From the NCBI GenBank assembly GCA_903925075.1, contig CAIYDQ010000027.1, positions 1-44,682 of the forward strand: DNA of 44,682 nucleotides. Direction: 5' to 3'. The DNA comes from an uncultured Geobacter sp. (lineage in GTDB: Bacteria; Desulfobacterota; Desulfuromonadia; Geobacterales; Geobacteraceae). The notes beneath the pieces are model-generated. The model was not told where the DNA came from and did not search any database. It saw only the letters and a program-made list of their open reading frames with translations. Positions 6,027 to 15,386 of the stretch are shown piece by piece. A program made the translations under genes and the position numbers. Each line of letters opens with the position of its first letter. Position 1 is the stretch's first letter.

Positions 6027-8141
6027 ATGGTTACCCGCAGTTTAAAGAAAAGTATGTTTTGCCATGGCATCATAACTTTTATTTTCTCATTGTTATTGGC
6101 AATACCATCGTATGCAGGCGTTATCTTCGAGACCAATTTCGATAGCGTCACATGGAACGCAAATGGTGCGCTGGACGGCACGGAATGTTATTCCGGAACC
6201 TGCGCCAACGCTCCGTCAGGATTCAGTTATTATCGAACGCTTCCTCCCGAGGGAACGTCACCGTTCGCGTCGATCAGGCCATTGCCGGCGGGCACCGACC
6301 ATACGACGGGCACAACCGGCGGTCATGCGTTCATCGCTAATTACCCGAATGTGGATTATACCGGGGACGCTGTGATCAGTAAGCTGTTTCCGACTCAATA
6401 CCCGGAATTGTACCTGCGGGTCTGGGTCAAGACTCAGGCCAACCTCAATGCCGGCGCCTCGTCAAGCTTTAAAATCTTCAGGGCGCTGAGTTATCACGGG
6501 ACGGGAAATTTCTATCAATATTTCGTCGGCGGGCAAGGTTCTCCGCTGGCCTTTGTGGACTTGGGCAGTTCTTCCGGTTACCCGCAGAGGATAATTCAGG
6601 CCGCCCGCTGTGATCCGAACAACTCGACCGCCAATTACGAATGCGCTGGACAATCGATGTACGTCGACAAGGCGTTTACGATCCCGAACGGCATCAACTG
6701 GCGAGATGGAAACTGGCATCGCATAGACATTCATGTCAAGATCAACAGCCCGGTGGGGGCAAACAATGGCATCTACGCCGCCACCGTGGACGGGATAGCA
6801 ACTCCGATCAACTATAGCGATGCTGCATGGCTGCTTTCGGGCAGTTCACAAACAGGCTGGAACGGCTTTTCCATAGGTGGCAACTCGGTAGGCGTCGGAA
6901 CCACGGGATGGGTTGCTTTTGACGACTTGGTAATAAGCACCACCGCCATCCCGGACAACTACGTGGTCGGCGGCGGGACCACCGCCGCCCCTGATACGAC
7001 CGCTCCCACGGTAGCCGTTTCGGCTCCGGCCAGCAACTCGACGGTATCCGGGACTGTTTCGGTCACCGCCAGCGCCAGCGACAATGTCGGGGTGACCAAG
7101 GTGGAATTCTACGTAAACGGTGCGCTTCAGGCCACGGACACGGCGACTCCCTACCTCTACTCGTGGAACACGTCGGCGCTTGCCGCCGGCGCCTATACCT
7201 TGATGGCGAAAGCGTACGACGCCGCCGGCAATGTCGGTCAGTCGAGCAACGTAGTCGTCAACATCGTCAAGGACACAACCGCGCCCACGGTCTCCTTGAC
7301 CGCTCCCGGCAACGGCACCACCTTGAGCGGCACCGTGGCAATCACGGCCAGCGCCAGCGACAATATCGGGGTGACCAAGGTCGAATTTTACGCAAACGGG
7401 TCGCTACTGTACGCAGGCAATGTCGCGCCGTACAGCTACAGCTGGAATACGACGTCGGTTGCCGACGGCAGCTACCCCTTGACTGCTAAGGCGTACGACG
7501 CGGCCGGCAACATCGGGCAATCCCCGGCAGTGACTATCACCGTCAAAAACGGCACCACCAGCACTGACACCACCGCCCCGTCGCTGACCGCTTTCACCAT
7601 GCCGGCCACCGCCGCATCGCTCAGCGTGCCTGTTTCCAGCCTGAGCGCAACCGACAACGTGGGCGTCACCGGCTACCTGATATCCGAAAGCTCCAGCAAA
7701 CCGGCCGCCACTGCTACCGGATGGACCGCCAGCGCCCCGACCAGCTTTACCTTTGCAGGCTCGGGCGCACGCACCGCTTACGCCTGGGCCAAGGACGCGG
7801 CGGGGAACATTTGCGCCAGCCGTTCCGCGGCGGTAACTATCACCCTCAGCTCCGCAAAAGACACGACTGCGCCGGTTGTCGCCATGACTTCCCCGCTCAA
7901 TAACAGCACGGTCAAGGGTACGGTCACCATTGCGGCGACCGCCAGCGATAACGTCGGGGTCACCAAGGTTGAGTACTACTTGGGCAGCACTTTGCTGAAG
8001 ACAGTAACCAGCGCGCCCTATTCATTCAGCATTGCTACCACTACCGCCGACAACGGCACCTATAGCTTGTCCGCCAAGGCTTACGACGCGGCCGGCAACG
8101 TTGGTCAATCCTCGGCCATCACCGTCAAAGTCAGCAATTGA
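6027..8141 (+). CDS. Secreted beta-sandwich protein with four Ig-like domains, riboswitch-controlled
   Basis: A 704-residue protein from the ATG at 6027, chosen because GGAGGA lies 7 bases upstream; the frame stays open to 5934 without a comparable site. A signal peptide (FIFSLLLAIPSYA) precedes a concanavalin A-like domain at about 32-310 that closely matches the short paralog at 4348. Domains of about 95 residues follow. Three are Big_7-like, starting at about 322, 415 and 611, each opening DTTAPxV and carrying TASASDNVGVTKVEFY-type and AKAYDAAGNVGQS-type motifs. A divergent one lies at about 512-608 (AWAKDAAGN). Such modules usually space an extracellular binding domain from the cell or join adhesive matrix proteins. 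There is no catalytic signature, anchor or sorting tail. Its long leader holds the cGAMP riboswitch; a strong terminator follows. Confidence 0.85.
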   Translation: MVTRSLKKSMFCHGIITFIFSLLLAIPSYAGVIFETNFDSVTWNANGALDGTECYSGTCANAPSGFSYYRTLPPEGTSPFASIRPLPAGTDHTTGTTGGHAFIANYPNVDYTGDAVISKLFPTQYPELYLRVWVKTQANLNAGASSSFKIFRALSYHGTGNFYQYFVGGQGSPLAFVDLGSSSGYPQRIIQAARCDPNNSTANYECAGQSMYVDKAFTIPNGINWRDGNWHRIDIHVKINSPVGANNGIYAATVDGIATPINYSDAAWLLSGSSQTGWNGFSIGGNSVGVGTTGWVAFDDLVISTTAIPDNYVVGGGTTAAPDTTAPTVAVSAPASNSTVSGTVSVTASASDNVGVTKVEFYVNGALQATDTATPYLYSWNTSALAAGAYTLMAKAYDAAGNVGQSSNVVVNIVKDTTAPTVSLTAPGNGTTLSGTVAITASASDNIGVTKVEFYANGSLLYAGNVAPYSYSWNTTSVADGSYPLTAKAYDAAGNIGQSPAVTITVKNGTTSTDTTAPSLTAFTMPATAASLSVPVSSLSATDNVGVTGYLISESSSKPAATATGWTASAPTSFTFAGSGARTAYAWAKDAAGNICASRSAAVTITLSSAKDTTAPVVAMTSPLNNSTVKGTVTIAATASDNVGVTKVEYYLGSTLLKTVTSAPYSFSIATTTADNGTYSLSAKAYDAAGNVGQSSAITVKVSN

Positions 8142-8210
8142 ACCGGCCCCGACGGGACCCGATCGCTGTCGATTACCGTTAACTAGCAGTTTTCACGGAT
8201 GAACTATAGT

Positions 8211-8264
8211 GCCCCGGGTTGCTTGAGAGCTAATAACTCCATGTCAACCCGGGGCTTTTCTTTT
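8211..8264 (+). terminator. Intrinsic terminator after the Ig-domain protein gene
   Basis: GCCCCGGGTTG pairs perfectly with CAACCCGGGGC across a 23-base loop and is followed by TTTTCTTTT. It ends the polysaccharide/secreted-protein unit. The following 8265-8411 is AT-rich and without a gene. Confidence 0.88.
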
Positions 8265-8411
8265 GCCAAAGCAGCCCTGAATGCTCCCGACTTTGCCGCC
8301 GTGCGATTCTCCCTATCGGCGATCGGCTGAAATTATAGAAGGCTCGGGTAATAATCTTGATCTAAATCCTATAGCGATATTTAATATTAATTAAAATGTA
8401 TAAATTTAATC

Positions 8412-8440
8412 TTGACACTGCCGGATGATACGGTTGAATA
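8412..8440 (+). promoter_or_regulatory. Sigma-70-type promoter for the nucleotide-sugar dehydrogenase gene
   Basis: TTGACA, a 17-bp spacer and TGAATA, preceded by an AT-rich stretch that could act as an UP element. It gives a leader of about 35-40 bases. Confidence 0.5.
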
Positions 8441-8484
8441 GATGTCGTTGTCCGAAGTGAGCTTCGTCATCAATGGAGGATACC

Positions 8485-9771
8485 GTGAATTCAGATCGCA
8501 TTGTCTCTATCATCGGGCTTGGTTACGTCGGGCTTCCGGTTGCGGTGGCCTTCGGCAAGAAGCGCCGGACCATAGGTTTCGACATCAATAGGACCAGGAT
8601 TGCGCAACTGCGCGACGGCTATGATCGCACGGGGGAGGTAACTACTGAGGACCTGAAGGCCGCCGACATATTGTTCACCGACAACGTCGAAGAGCTGAAG
8701 CAGGCCGATTTTCATATCGTCGCCGTGCCGACCCCGATCGATCAGGCCAACCAGCCCGACTTGAAGCTCATGTGCCGGGCCAGCGAAACGGTGGGAGCCG
8801 CCCTGAAAGCCGGCGACATCGTGGTCTATGAATCGACCGTCTATCCGGGGGTGACCGAGGACGAGTGCCTGCCGATCCTGGAGCGGGTGTCGGGATTGAG
8901 AGGGGGCGTGGATTTCACCGTCGGCTACAGTCCCGAGCGGATCAATCCCGGCGACAAAGAACACACCTTCACCAATATCAAAAAAGTGGTGGCCGGACAG
9001 GACGCCGATACCTTGGAAGTCGTCGCCCGGGTGTACGGTTCGGTGGTGACTGCCGGGGTGTTCCGCGCCTCCTCCATCAAGGTGGCCGAGGCGGCCAAGG
9101 TGATCGAAAACACCCAGCGCGATCTGAACATCGCGCTCATGAACGAGTTGGCGCTGATCTTCGATCGACTGGGCATCGACACCGGCGAGGTGCTCGCCGC
9201 CGCCGGGAGCAAGTGGAACTTCCTGAAGTTTTCCCCCGGCCTGGTCGGCGGGCACTGCATCGGGGTCGATCCGTACTACCTCACCCACAAGGCGGAGACG
9301 ATCGGTTACATCCCGCAGGTCATCCTGGCCGGCAGACGCATCAACGACGGCATGGGGAAGTTCATCGCTCAGCGCGCCGTGAAGGAGATCATCAAGGCCG
9401 GCCATCCCATCTTGGGCTCGGTCGTCACCGTGCTCGGCCTCACTTTCAAGGAGAACTGCCCGGACCTGCGCAACTCCAAGGTGGTGGACATCATCCGCGA
9501 GTTGAAAGACTACGGAGTGGATGTCCAGGTCTGCGATCCGATCGCCGATCCGAAGGAGGCGGAACTCCACTACGGCGTCACCTTGACGCCTCGCTCCGCC
9601 ATGAAAACCGCGGTTGCGGTGATAGCGGCGGTCGCCCACGCCGAGTACCGGGCCTTGACGGCGGCGGAGTTGGTCGGACTGATGGGCGCGAGTCCGGTGC
9701 TCGTGGACGTGAAAGGCTTGTACGACCGGCGCGAGCTGGAATCGGCCGGCATCAGGCACTGGTCCCTGTAA
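8485..9771 (+). CDS. UDP-N-acetyl-hexosamine/UDP-sugar 6-dehydrogenase (TviB/WbpO-like)
   Basis: A 428-residue protein from GTG at 8485, picked because GGAGG lies 5 bases upstream (an in-frame ATG at 8473 overlaps that site). The NAD-binding motif is IIGLGYVGLPVAVAF. The middle contains VAEAAKVIENTQRDLNIALMNE-type helices with the catalytic lysine region. The active-site cysteine is in GGHCIGVDPYYL (nt 9247-9282), and the C-terminal UDP-binding domain contains GLTFKENCPDLRNSKV. Enzymes of this family oxidise C6 of a UDP-sugar to the uronic acid using two NAD+ and feed capsule or O-antigen synthesis. The sequence looks closer to the Vi-antigen TviB/WbpO branch (UDP-GalNAc/GlcNAc) than to UDP-glucose dehydrogenase, but the substrate is not certain. 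It has its own promoter and terminator. Confidence 0.92.
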   Translation: MNSDRIVSIIGLGYVGLPVAVAFGKKRRTIGFDINRTRIAQLRDGYDRTGEVTTEDLKAADILFTDNVEELKQADFHIVAVPTPIDQANQPDLKLMCRASETVGAALKAGDIVVYESTVYPGVTEDECLPILERVSGLRGGVDFTVGYSPERINPGDKEHTFTNIKKVVAGQDADTLEVVARVYGSVVTAGVFRASSIKVAEAAKVIENTQRDLNIALMNELALIFDRLGIDTGEVLAAAGSKWNFLKFSPGLVGGHCIGVDPYYLTHKAETIGYIPQVILAGRRINDGMGKFIAQRAVKEIIKAGHPILGSVVTVLGLTFKENCPDLRNSKVVDIIRELKDYGVDVQVCDPIADPKEAELHYGVTLTPRSAMKTAVAVIAAVAHAEYRALTAAELVGLMGASPVLVDVKGLYDRRELESAGIRHWSL

Positions 9772-9833
9772 GCTAATCGCGATGAGCAGCATCAGCCTGG
9801 TTTTTCCGAAAGTAGCTGGCGACTTGAAGAAAA

Positions 9834-9858
9834 GGCCCGCTCCAAAGGCGGGCTTTTT
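9834..9858 (+). terminator. Intrinsic terminator
   Basis: GCCCGC, six-base loop, GCGGGC and TTTTT. It separates the dehydrogenase gene from lemA. Confidence 0.85.
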
Positions 9859-9886
9859 GTGATCGTGCGATTGACGGGAGGAAGGT

Positions 9887-10471
9887 ATGAAGAAGCTTTT
9901 TTTCTTGTTGCTGGTTTTTACGACGGCGGCCGGATTGACCGGATGCGGCTACAACTCCATGCAGGCCAAGGAGGAGGCCGTCTTCGCCGCCTGGGGAGAC
10001 GTGGAGGCCGCCTATCAGCGCCGGGCCGACCTGGTGCCTAACCTGGTCGAGGTGGTCAAAGGCTATGCCAAGCATGAGGCGGACACGCTGACTGCCGTCA
10101 CCGAGGCGCGGGCGAAGGTGGGCTCGGTCCAGGTGTCCCGAGATGCGATCAACGATCCGCAGACGTTGCAAAGGTACCAGCAGGCGCAGACCCAATTGAG
10201 CGGGGCGCTCTCCCGGCTGATGGTGGTGGTGGAACGCTACCCGGACCTGAAGGCGAACCAGAATTTCATGGACCTGCAAAACCAGTTGGAAGGGACCGAG
10301 AACCGGATCAACGTCGCCAGGGTGCGCTACAATCAGGCTGTCCAGGACTTCAACACCACCATCCGCGTTTTCCCCAACTCCCTGACCAATTCGCTGCTGC
10401 TGCACCTTGCCCGCAAAGAGCCGTTCAAGGCGGACGAAGGCGCGAGGCAGGCGCCGAAGGTAAAATTCTGA
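9887..10471 (+). CDS. lemA: LemA family lipoprotein
   Basis: A 194-residue protein with ribosome site GGGAGGAAGG just upstream. The signal peptide [20 protein letters not shown] ends in a lipobox (LTG-C), so the mature protein is predicted to be a lipid-anchored periplasmic protein. The LemA core is recognisable in [29 protein letters not shown] residues (about 28-52), then [18 protein letters not shown] and [20 protein letters not shown]. LemA proteins are long helical bundles of unknown biochemical function. They are commonly encoded with TPM-domain (YgcG-like) proteins, exactly as in the next two genes, which suggests a shared envelope role. Confidence 0.93.
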   Translation: MKKLFFLLLVFTTAAGLTGCGYNSMQAKEEAVFAAWGDVEAAYQRRADLVPNLVEVVKGYAKHEADTLTAVTEARAKVGSVQVSRDAINDPQTLQRYQQAQTQLSGALSRLMVVVERYPDLKANQNFMDLQNQLEGTENRINVARVRYNQAVQDFNTTIRVFPNSLTNSLLLHLARKEPFKADEGARQAPKVKF

Positions 10472-10507
10472 TACCGCCAGAGACTGAAACCATCAGCTGA
10501 GGTTGCG

Positions 10508-11395
10508 ATGAGGAAACTCCCGTTTCTGCTAGCCCTGCTTTTGCTTCTCCCGTGGCGGATTTGCGGCGCCGCCCTGGATGTTCCCCCGCTGCGCGGCCAC
10601 GTAAACGACTACGCCTCTTTGCTGTCGGCGCAAGCGGCGCAGCAACTGGAAGCGGAATTGGCCTCCTTCGAGAGCAGCGACTCCACCCAAATAGTGATCT
10701 TGACCGTCCCGAGCCTTGAGGGAGAGGTTCTCGAACAATACTCGATCCGCGTCGTCGAGGCCTGGAAGATAGGACAAAAGGGAAAGGACAACGGCGCCCT
10801 GCTGCTGGTGGCGAAGCAGGAACGCAAGACCCGCATCGAGGTCGGGCGCGGTCTGGAAGGAAACTTGACGGACCTCGTCACGGGGCGGATCATCCGCAAC
10901 GAGATTACCCCCGCCTTCAAGCGTGGCGATTTCGACGCCGGCGTAGCCGCAGGTGTGCACGCCATGATGGCCGCAGTGCGGGGCGAATACGGTGCCGAGC
11001 CTGGTAGCGACCTCCGGCATGGGAGAAAGGGCGCCAACCCGATTTTCACCTTGCTGCTCTTTGCGCTGGTCGCCTCCGTATTTTTGGGCGGGATCTCCAG
11101 GGTGCTTGGCGGGGTGGCCGGGGCGATCGGCCTGCCGTTGGCAGTTTTCGTATCCTTTCCCGGACTATCCGTGCTGTTCTTGGCGCTTTTCGCCGGCGCC
11201 GGATTCCTGCTGGGCTTGTTCCTGTCGTTTCTTTTCTCCTCCGGCGGGCGCGGCGGGTACCGGGGCGGCGGACCGTTCTTCGGAGGCTTCGGCGGCGGCT
11301 CCTTCGGCAGCGGCGGCGGAGGCGGCGGAGGCGGCGGCGGTTTTTCGGGCGGTGGCGGCAGTTTTGGCGGTGGCGGCGCTTCTGGAGACTGGTGA
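10508..11395 (+). CDS. TPM-domain membrane protein with Gly-rich tail (YgcG-like)
   Basis: A 295-residue protein. A signal peptide (LPFLLALLLLLPWRICGA) leads to a TPM domain at about 25-160, with VNDYASLLSAQAAQQLEAEL, STQIVILTVPSL, GKDNGALLLVAKQERKTRIE and TDLVTGRIIRNEITPAFKRG. Two to three hydrophobic segments (about 172-245) follow, then a glycine-dense C-terminus ending in GGGASGDW. This is the standard YgcG layout: an extracytoplasmic TPM domain held by membrane segments, with a flexible Gly/Ser tail. TPM domains have been linked to phosphatase activity and, in plants, photosystem repair; the bacterial role is unsettled. It sits 36 bases after lemA and overlaps the next gene by one base. 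Confidence 0.92.
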   Translation: MRKLPFLLALLLLLPWRICGAALDVPPLRGHVNDYASLLSAQAAQQLEAELASFESSDSTQIVILTVPSLEGEVLEQYSIRVVEAWKIGQKGKDNGALLLVAKQERKTRIEVGRGLEGNLTDLVTGRIIRNEITPAFKRGDFDAGVAAGVHAMMAAVRGEYGAEPGSDLRHGRKGANPIFTLLLFALVASVFLGGISRVLGGVAGAIGLPLAVFVSFPGLSVLFLALFAGAGFLLGLFLSFLFSSGGRGGYRGGGPFFGGFGGGSFGSGGGGGGGGGGFSGGGGSFGGGGASGDW

Positions 11396-12042
11396 TGACC
11401 AAATCGAAGGCGACAACGGAGGCCGATTTTTTCAGCGACGCCGAAAAGATCGGCATTCGGCAGGCGGTAGCCAAGGCCGAGCAGGAAACCAGCGGAGAGA
11501 TCGTGTCCATGGTCGTGGCGCAGAGCGAGCGCTACCGGGAGGCGGAACAACTGGGAGCGCTGCTGTTGGCGGGTCTGCTGGCTGTGGTTGCGGCGGTGCT
11601 CCTGCGCCGGGTCACCATTTGGAGCTATTTGCCCCTGGTCTGCCTGCTGTTTTTCCCGATGCTGCTGCTGTTTCGGCGCTTTCCGCGGCTGAAACTCTCC
11701 TTTGTGGGGCCGCGCCGCCAGGCGGAAGCGGTGCGCGAGAGGGCGCTGGCGGCTTTTTACCAAAAGGGCCTGTACCGCACCAAGGACCAGACCGGGATTC
11801 TGATCTTCATCTCTCTTTTGGAGAGAAAGGTCTGGATCCTGGGCGACCGCGGCATCAACGAAAAGATCGAGCCGGGCCATTGGCAATCCCTTGCCGGCGA
11901 ACTGGCCAGGGGGATCCGTGTCGGTCGGGGAGGGGAGGCGCTTTGCCGGGTCATTGCCGGCTGCGGGAGCGAGCTCGCCCGTCACTTCCCGCGGCGCCGG
12001 GACGACCGCAACGAGCTTACCGACGACATCATCACCTCCTGA
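11395..12042 (+). CDS. TPM-domain inner-membrane protein, second of pair
   Basis: A 215-residue protein from ATG at 11395, which overlaps the previous stop (TGATG); GGAG lies 8 bases upstream, and a GTG one codon earlier is possible. An N-terminal half TPM domain (AEQETSGEIVSMVVAQSERY) is interrupted by two hydrophobic segments at about 55-100 (LGALLLAGLLAVVAAVLL and YLPLVCLLFFPMLLLF). The domain then resumes (RERALAAFYQKGLYRTKDQTGIL, VWILGDRGINEKI, WQSLAGELARGIRVGRGGEALCRVI). This split TPM architecture is typical of the partner of YgcG/LemA. It is probably made in a coupled way with the upstream protein. Function unknown. Confidence 0.88.
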   Translation: MTKSKATTEADFFSDAEKIGIRQAVAKAEQETSGEIVSMVVAQSERYREAEQLGALLLAGLLAVVAAVLLRRVTIWSYLPLVCLLFFPMLLLFRRFPRLKLSFVGPRRQAEAVRERALAAFYQKGLYRTKDQTGILIFISLLERKVWILGDRGINEKIEPGHWQSLAGELARGIRVGRGGEALCRVIAGCGSELARHFPRRRDDRNELTDDIITS

Positions 12043-12139
12043 AAGGTTCAAGGCTCGGCCGATAAGTGACACCCGCAATTTGCTTGCGGTTTCCGGCTGA
12101 TGGCATGGTGGGGGGACTGGCTGCAAGCGCGAAAAAATC

Positions 12140-12169
12140 TTGACTTTTGGACGGGTTTCCTCTCATTAT
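12140..12169 (+). promoter_or_regulatory. Possible sigma-70-type promoter of the MshEN-receiver gene
   Basis: TTGACT, an 18-bp spacer and CATTAT, about 40 bases before the start codon. It is the best match in the 166-base gap; the -10 match is imperfect. Confidence 0.35.
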
Positions 12170-12208
12170 TGATCGCATTGCGTTAAGTTCCGGTACAGGA
12201 GATCAGGC

Positions 12209-13093
12209 ATGTCAGCCGACGTTAAGAGTTTGAACGTTGCACCACCCGCGGAGAGTCGCAAGCGTCTGGGCGAGATTTTCGTTGAACGCAAGCTGCTGAC
12301 CGAGGTGTCCGTTGAGCGGCTGGTTGAGCACGCGAAGAGCAAGGGCATTCGTCTGGGCGAACTGCTCGAGGTGATCGGGCTGATCACTTCCACTGAACTT
12401 GCGGAAGCCTTGGCGATTCAGTATCGCTGCCGGACCGTTCTCGACTTCGCCCGGTACTCCTATTCAAAGGCCGTGCTGCGCATCATACCGCTGGACGTGG
12501 CGGTTAAAAACACCATCTTTCCTTTGAAAATGGACGACGGCAAACTCGGCCTGGCTGTCGCCGATCCGACCAACGAGAGCCTGTTCCAAGAAATTTCCGC
12601 GCAGCACAATCTCAAACTCGTCCTCTATGTCTCCACCCGTTCAGAGATCACCCGCGCCATTGCACGCCATTACCTGGGGCAGACCGGCGCCGAGTCCGCG
12701 GCCAAGTCCATCCTGCTGGTGGAAGACGACCTGCTGACGCGCGACTTGGTGGCCCGGATACTGGTCAAACAGGGATACGTGGTGGAAACCGCCGTGGATG
12801 GGATGGAGGCGTTCGGCAAGATCTTCTCGATCAAGCCGAAACTGGTGATCACGGACAAGGTCATGCCCAAGCTTGGAGGCTACGAGTTCCTGTTCGCCCT
12901 CAGGAACATCCCGGAATTCCGCTACATGCCGGTGATCCTGATGACGGCGGCGGCGACGCCCGATGAAGAGAAGGAAGCGCTCGAGAAGGGATTCTTCGAT
13001 TTCGTCTTGAAGCCGGTAAAGGAAATCGGCCTGCTGACGCGGGTGCAGAGGGCTTTCGAAAGCAGCGACAGACTGTACTGCAAGACCGGCTGA
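12209..13093 (+). CDS. MshEN (probable c-di-GMP-binding) domain fused to a response-regulator receiver
   Basis: A 294-residue protein. Residues about 18-70 carry two successive MshEN-type motifs. The first is KRLGEIFVERKLLTEVSVE; the second, RLGELLEVIGLITSTELAEA, fits the RLGxxLxxxGxIxxxxLxxAL pattern through which MshEN domains of type II secretion/pilus ATPases bind c-di-GMP. The rest of the N-terminal module (PLKMDDGKLGLAVADPTNES) completes the T2SSE_N fold, but no ATPase follows. A receiver domain begins at about 168: ILLVEDDLLTRDLVARIL, phosphoacceptor Asp in LVITDKVMPKLGG, Thr in ILMTAAA, and Lys in VLKPVKEIG. It has no output domain, so it probably acts by protein contact. A two-way terminator separates it from htpG. 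Confidence 0.88.
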   Translation: MSADVKSLNVAPPAESRKRLGEIFVERKLLTEVSVERLVEHAKSKGIRLGELLEVIGLITSTELAEALAIQYRCRTVLDFARYSYSKAVLRIIPLDVAVKNTIFPLKMDDGKLGLAVADPTNESLFQEISAQHNLKLVLYVSTRSEITRAIARHYLGQTGAESAAKSILLVEDDLLTRDLVARILVKQGYVVETAVDGMEAFGKIFSIKPKLVITDKVMPKLGGYEFLFALRNIPEFRYMPVILMTAAATPDEEKEALEKGFFDFVLKPVKEIGLLTRVQRAFESSDRLYCKTG

Positions 13094-13124
13094 CGCCGGT
13101 CAGGCGGCTCGGCTCAGATTGGAC

Positions 13125-13160
13125 AAAAAAGCGGGACGGATCATTGATCCGCCCCGCTTT
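13125..13160. terminator. Bidirectional terminator between the receiver gene and htpG
   Basis: AAAGCGGG-acGGATCA / TGATCCgcCCCGCTTT with A/T tracts on both sides serves the convergent genes. Confidence 0.8.
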
Positions 13161-13185
13161 CCGTTCATCGCTCGTCAACTGCGAA

Positions 13186-15120
13186 CTATTTGCCGCCGGC
13201 CACCATCAGCTCGCTCACCAGCTTGGTGAAGCGCAGCGGGTCCTTGATGGGAGTTCCTTCGGTCAAAAGCGCCTGGTCGAACAGCAGCTCGCTGTAGTCC
13301 GCCAGCTTGGCGTTGGTCTTGTCCTTTTCGAACATGGCCGTCATCACCTGCATGATCGGGTGGTCCGGGTTCAATTCCAGGATGCGCTTGGCTTCCGGCA
13401 CCTCCTGGTTCATCGACTTCAGGATCTTCTCCATGTTGGCGTTCAGCCCCATCTCGTCGGCTACCAGGCAGCAGGCGCTCTCGGTAAGACGCGAGGATAG
13501 CCGCACTTCCTTTACCTTCTCCTTGAGCGTCTCCTGGATGAAGGAGATCACGCCGCTGTACTCCTTCTGCGCCTCCTCCTTCTTCGCCTCGTGGGCCTTT
13601 TTCTCTTCCTCGGAATCAAGCTCCAGATCGCCGCGGTCGATGGCCTTCAGATGCTTTTCCTTGTACTCGGTGATCGCCTGCACCACCCACTCGTCGACCG
13701 GATCGGTCATGTAGAGCACTTCGTACTCTTTCTTGCGGAACACTTCCATGTAGGGCGAGTTCTCGACCGCGGCGCGGGACATGCCGGTGATGTAGTAAAT
13801 CTCTTTTTGCGCCTCCGGCATGCGCTCCAGGTATTCCTTGAAGGACACGTGCTTGCCGTTCTCGGTCTTGGAGCTTTCGTACAGGAGCAGGTCCTGGATC
13901 TTCTCCTTGTTGGCGTAGTCGAAGTGGACCCCTTCCTTCAGCACCGGGCCGAACTCGGCGTAGAACTTCAGGTACTCCTCCGGGGACTTCTCCTTCATCT
14001 CGGCCAGGGTGGAGAGGATCTTGCCGACCAGGCTCTTCTGGATTCTCTTGATCTGCACGTCCTCTTGCAGGATCTCGCGGGAGACGTTGAGCGGCAGGTC
14101 GCTGGAGTCGACCACGCCCTTGATGAAGCGCAGGTAGTCGGGGAGCAGCGCCTCGCAGTTGTCGGTGATGTAGACCCGCTTCACGTAGAGGTGCACGCCT
14201 TTTTTGTGGTCTCTCAGGAAGAGATCGAACGGCTTATGGGATGGGATATAGACGATGGCCTTGAACTCGCTCACCCCTTCCGCAGAATAGTGGATGGTGC
14301 TTAGCGGCTTGTCGTAGTCGTGGGAGATGTGCTTGTAGAACTCCTGGTACTCCTCCTCGGTGATCTCGTTCTTGGGGCGGGTCCAGATCGCCTTCATCGA
14401 GTTCAGGGTCTCCTCGGTGGTGGTGTCGATGTTGCCCCCCCCCTCGATCACCTTGCCGTCCTGATCCCGCACCGGCTCCGAACGGGTCACGTCCATCACC
14501 ACCGGGTACTGCACGTAGTCCGAGTATTTCTTGACGATGGAGCGGATGCGCCACTCGTCCAGATATTCCTTCATCTCGTCCTTGAAATGCAGCACGATCT
14601 CGGTGCCGCGCGTCTCCTTTTCGCACTCCTCGATGGTGTAGCTGCCGTCGCCGGTCGATTCCCAGCGGCAGCCGAACTGCTTCTCGCCCGCCTTGCGCGT
14701 GGTCAGCACCACCTTGTCCGCCACCATGAAGGAGGCGTAGAAGCCGACGCCGAACTGTCCGATCAGCTCCGGGTTGTCGGCCAGGTTTTGCTCCTTCATG
14801 CTGGCGACGAAGTTGCGCGTCCCCGATTTGGCGATGGTGCCGATGTTGTCCGCCACTTCGTCCAAGCTCATGCCGATGCCGTTGTCGGTCAGCGTGAGGG
14901 TGCCGGCTTCCTTGTCGGCGGCGATCTTGATCTTCCAGTCGGCGTTCCCCTCCAAGAGATCCATGTTGGAGTGGGATTCGAAGCGCACCTTGTCGATGGC
15001 GTCGGAGGCGTTGGATATCAACTCCCGCAGGAAGATCTCCTTGTTGGAGTAGAGGGAGTGGATCACCAGATCCAGGAGTTGCTGGACCTCGGTCTCGAAC
15101 TTCTTGACGGTTTTGCCCAT
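13186..15120 (-). CDS. htpG: Molecular chaperone HtpG (bacterial Hsp90)
   Basis: A 644-residue, full-length Hsp90. The N-terminal ATPase has the GHKL motifs [28 protein letters not shown] and [17 protein letters not shown]. The middle domain includes the catalytic-loop arginine region [19 protein letters not shown], and a C-terminal dimerisation domain ends with the family's usual [14 protein letters not shown] stretch. It lacks the eukaryotic charged linker and MEEVD tail, as expected for bacterial HtpG. It is a cytosolic ATP-dependent chaperone that remodels clients together with DnaK. The ribosome site AAGGAG lies 11 bases before the ATG. It is transcribed alone, convergent with the receiver gene. 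Confidence 0.98.
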   Translation of the reverse strand: MGKTVKKFETEVQQLLDLVIHSLYSNKEIFLRELISNASDAIDKVRFESHSNMDLLEGNADWKIKIAADKEAGTLTLTDNGIGMSLDEVADNIGTIAKSGTRNFVASMKEQNLADNPELIGQFGVGFYASFMVADKVVLTTRKAGEKQFGCRWESTGDGSYTIEECEKETRGTEIVLHFKDEMKEYLDEWRIRSIVKKYSDYVQYPVVMDVTRSEPVRDQDGKVIEGGGNIDTTTEETLNSMKAIWTRPKNEITEEEYQEFYKHISHDYDKPLSTIHYSAEGVSEFKAIVYIPSHKPFDLFLRDHKKGVHLYVKRVYITDNCEALLPDYLRFIKGVVDSSDLPLNVSREILQEDVQIKRIQKSLVGKILSTLAEMKEKSPEEYLKFYAEFGPVLKEGVHFDYANKEKIQDLLLYESSKTENGKHVSFKEYLERMPEAQKEIYYITGMSRAAVENSPYMEVFRKKEYEVLYMTDPVDEWVVQAITEYKEKHLKAIDRGDLELDSEEEKKAHEAKKEEAQKEYSGVISFIQETLKEKVKEVRLSSRLTESACCLVADEMGLNANMEKILKSMNQEVPEAKRILELNPDHPIMQVMTAMFEKDKTNAKLADYSELLFDQALLTEGTPIKDPLRFTKLVSELMVAGGK

Positions 15121-15185
15121 GTGTATGTGTTCTCCTTTTAAGTCTTGTTGGCAACTTGAGCAAACCTAATCACTCGGTTCCCGGA

Positions 15186-15192
15186 TTTCAAG
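15186..15192 (-). promoter_or_regulatory. Possible heat-shock (sigma-32) -35 element upstream of htpG
   Basis: The minus strand reads CTTGAAA, identical to the sigma-32 -35 consensus, about 66 bases upstream of the htpG start. A matching CCCCAT-type -10 was not found, so this is tentative. Confidence 0.3.
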
Positions 15193-15386
15193 GGGGAAAG
15201 TGAGAAAAAGCGGGAAGGCGCGGCGGATGGACCGTCGTGCGTCCAACCGGGGCGCAACCTGACAGGCCGTCATGCAGCCGCAAGGGGAGCACGGATAAGG
15301 CCGCTACGAAAGAGAGCGAACGGGTTGAGTGCGACGGGAGCCGGCTCGGGACGGAGCGCCGGACGCCGCGGGGCAGGGCGGCCGCG

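Noticed and set aside
8491..9792. 433-codon open frame antisense to the nucleotide-sugar dehydrogenase
   Set aside because: It mirrors the codon pattern of a clear gene, has no recognisable domain, and reads as His/Asp/Gly-rich low-complexity sequence typical of antisense frames in GC-rich DNA.
10609..12126. 505-codon antisense frame across the TPM-domain genes, Pro-rich
   Set aside because: The proline run is the reverse of the Gly-rich tail of the sense protein, and both sense genes have good motifs and ribosome sites.
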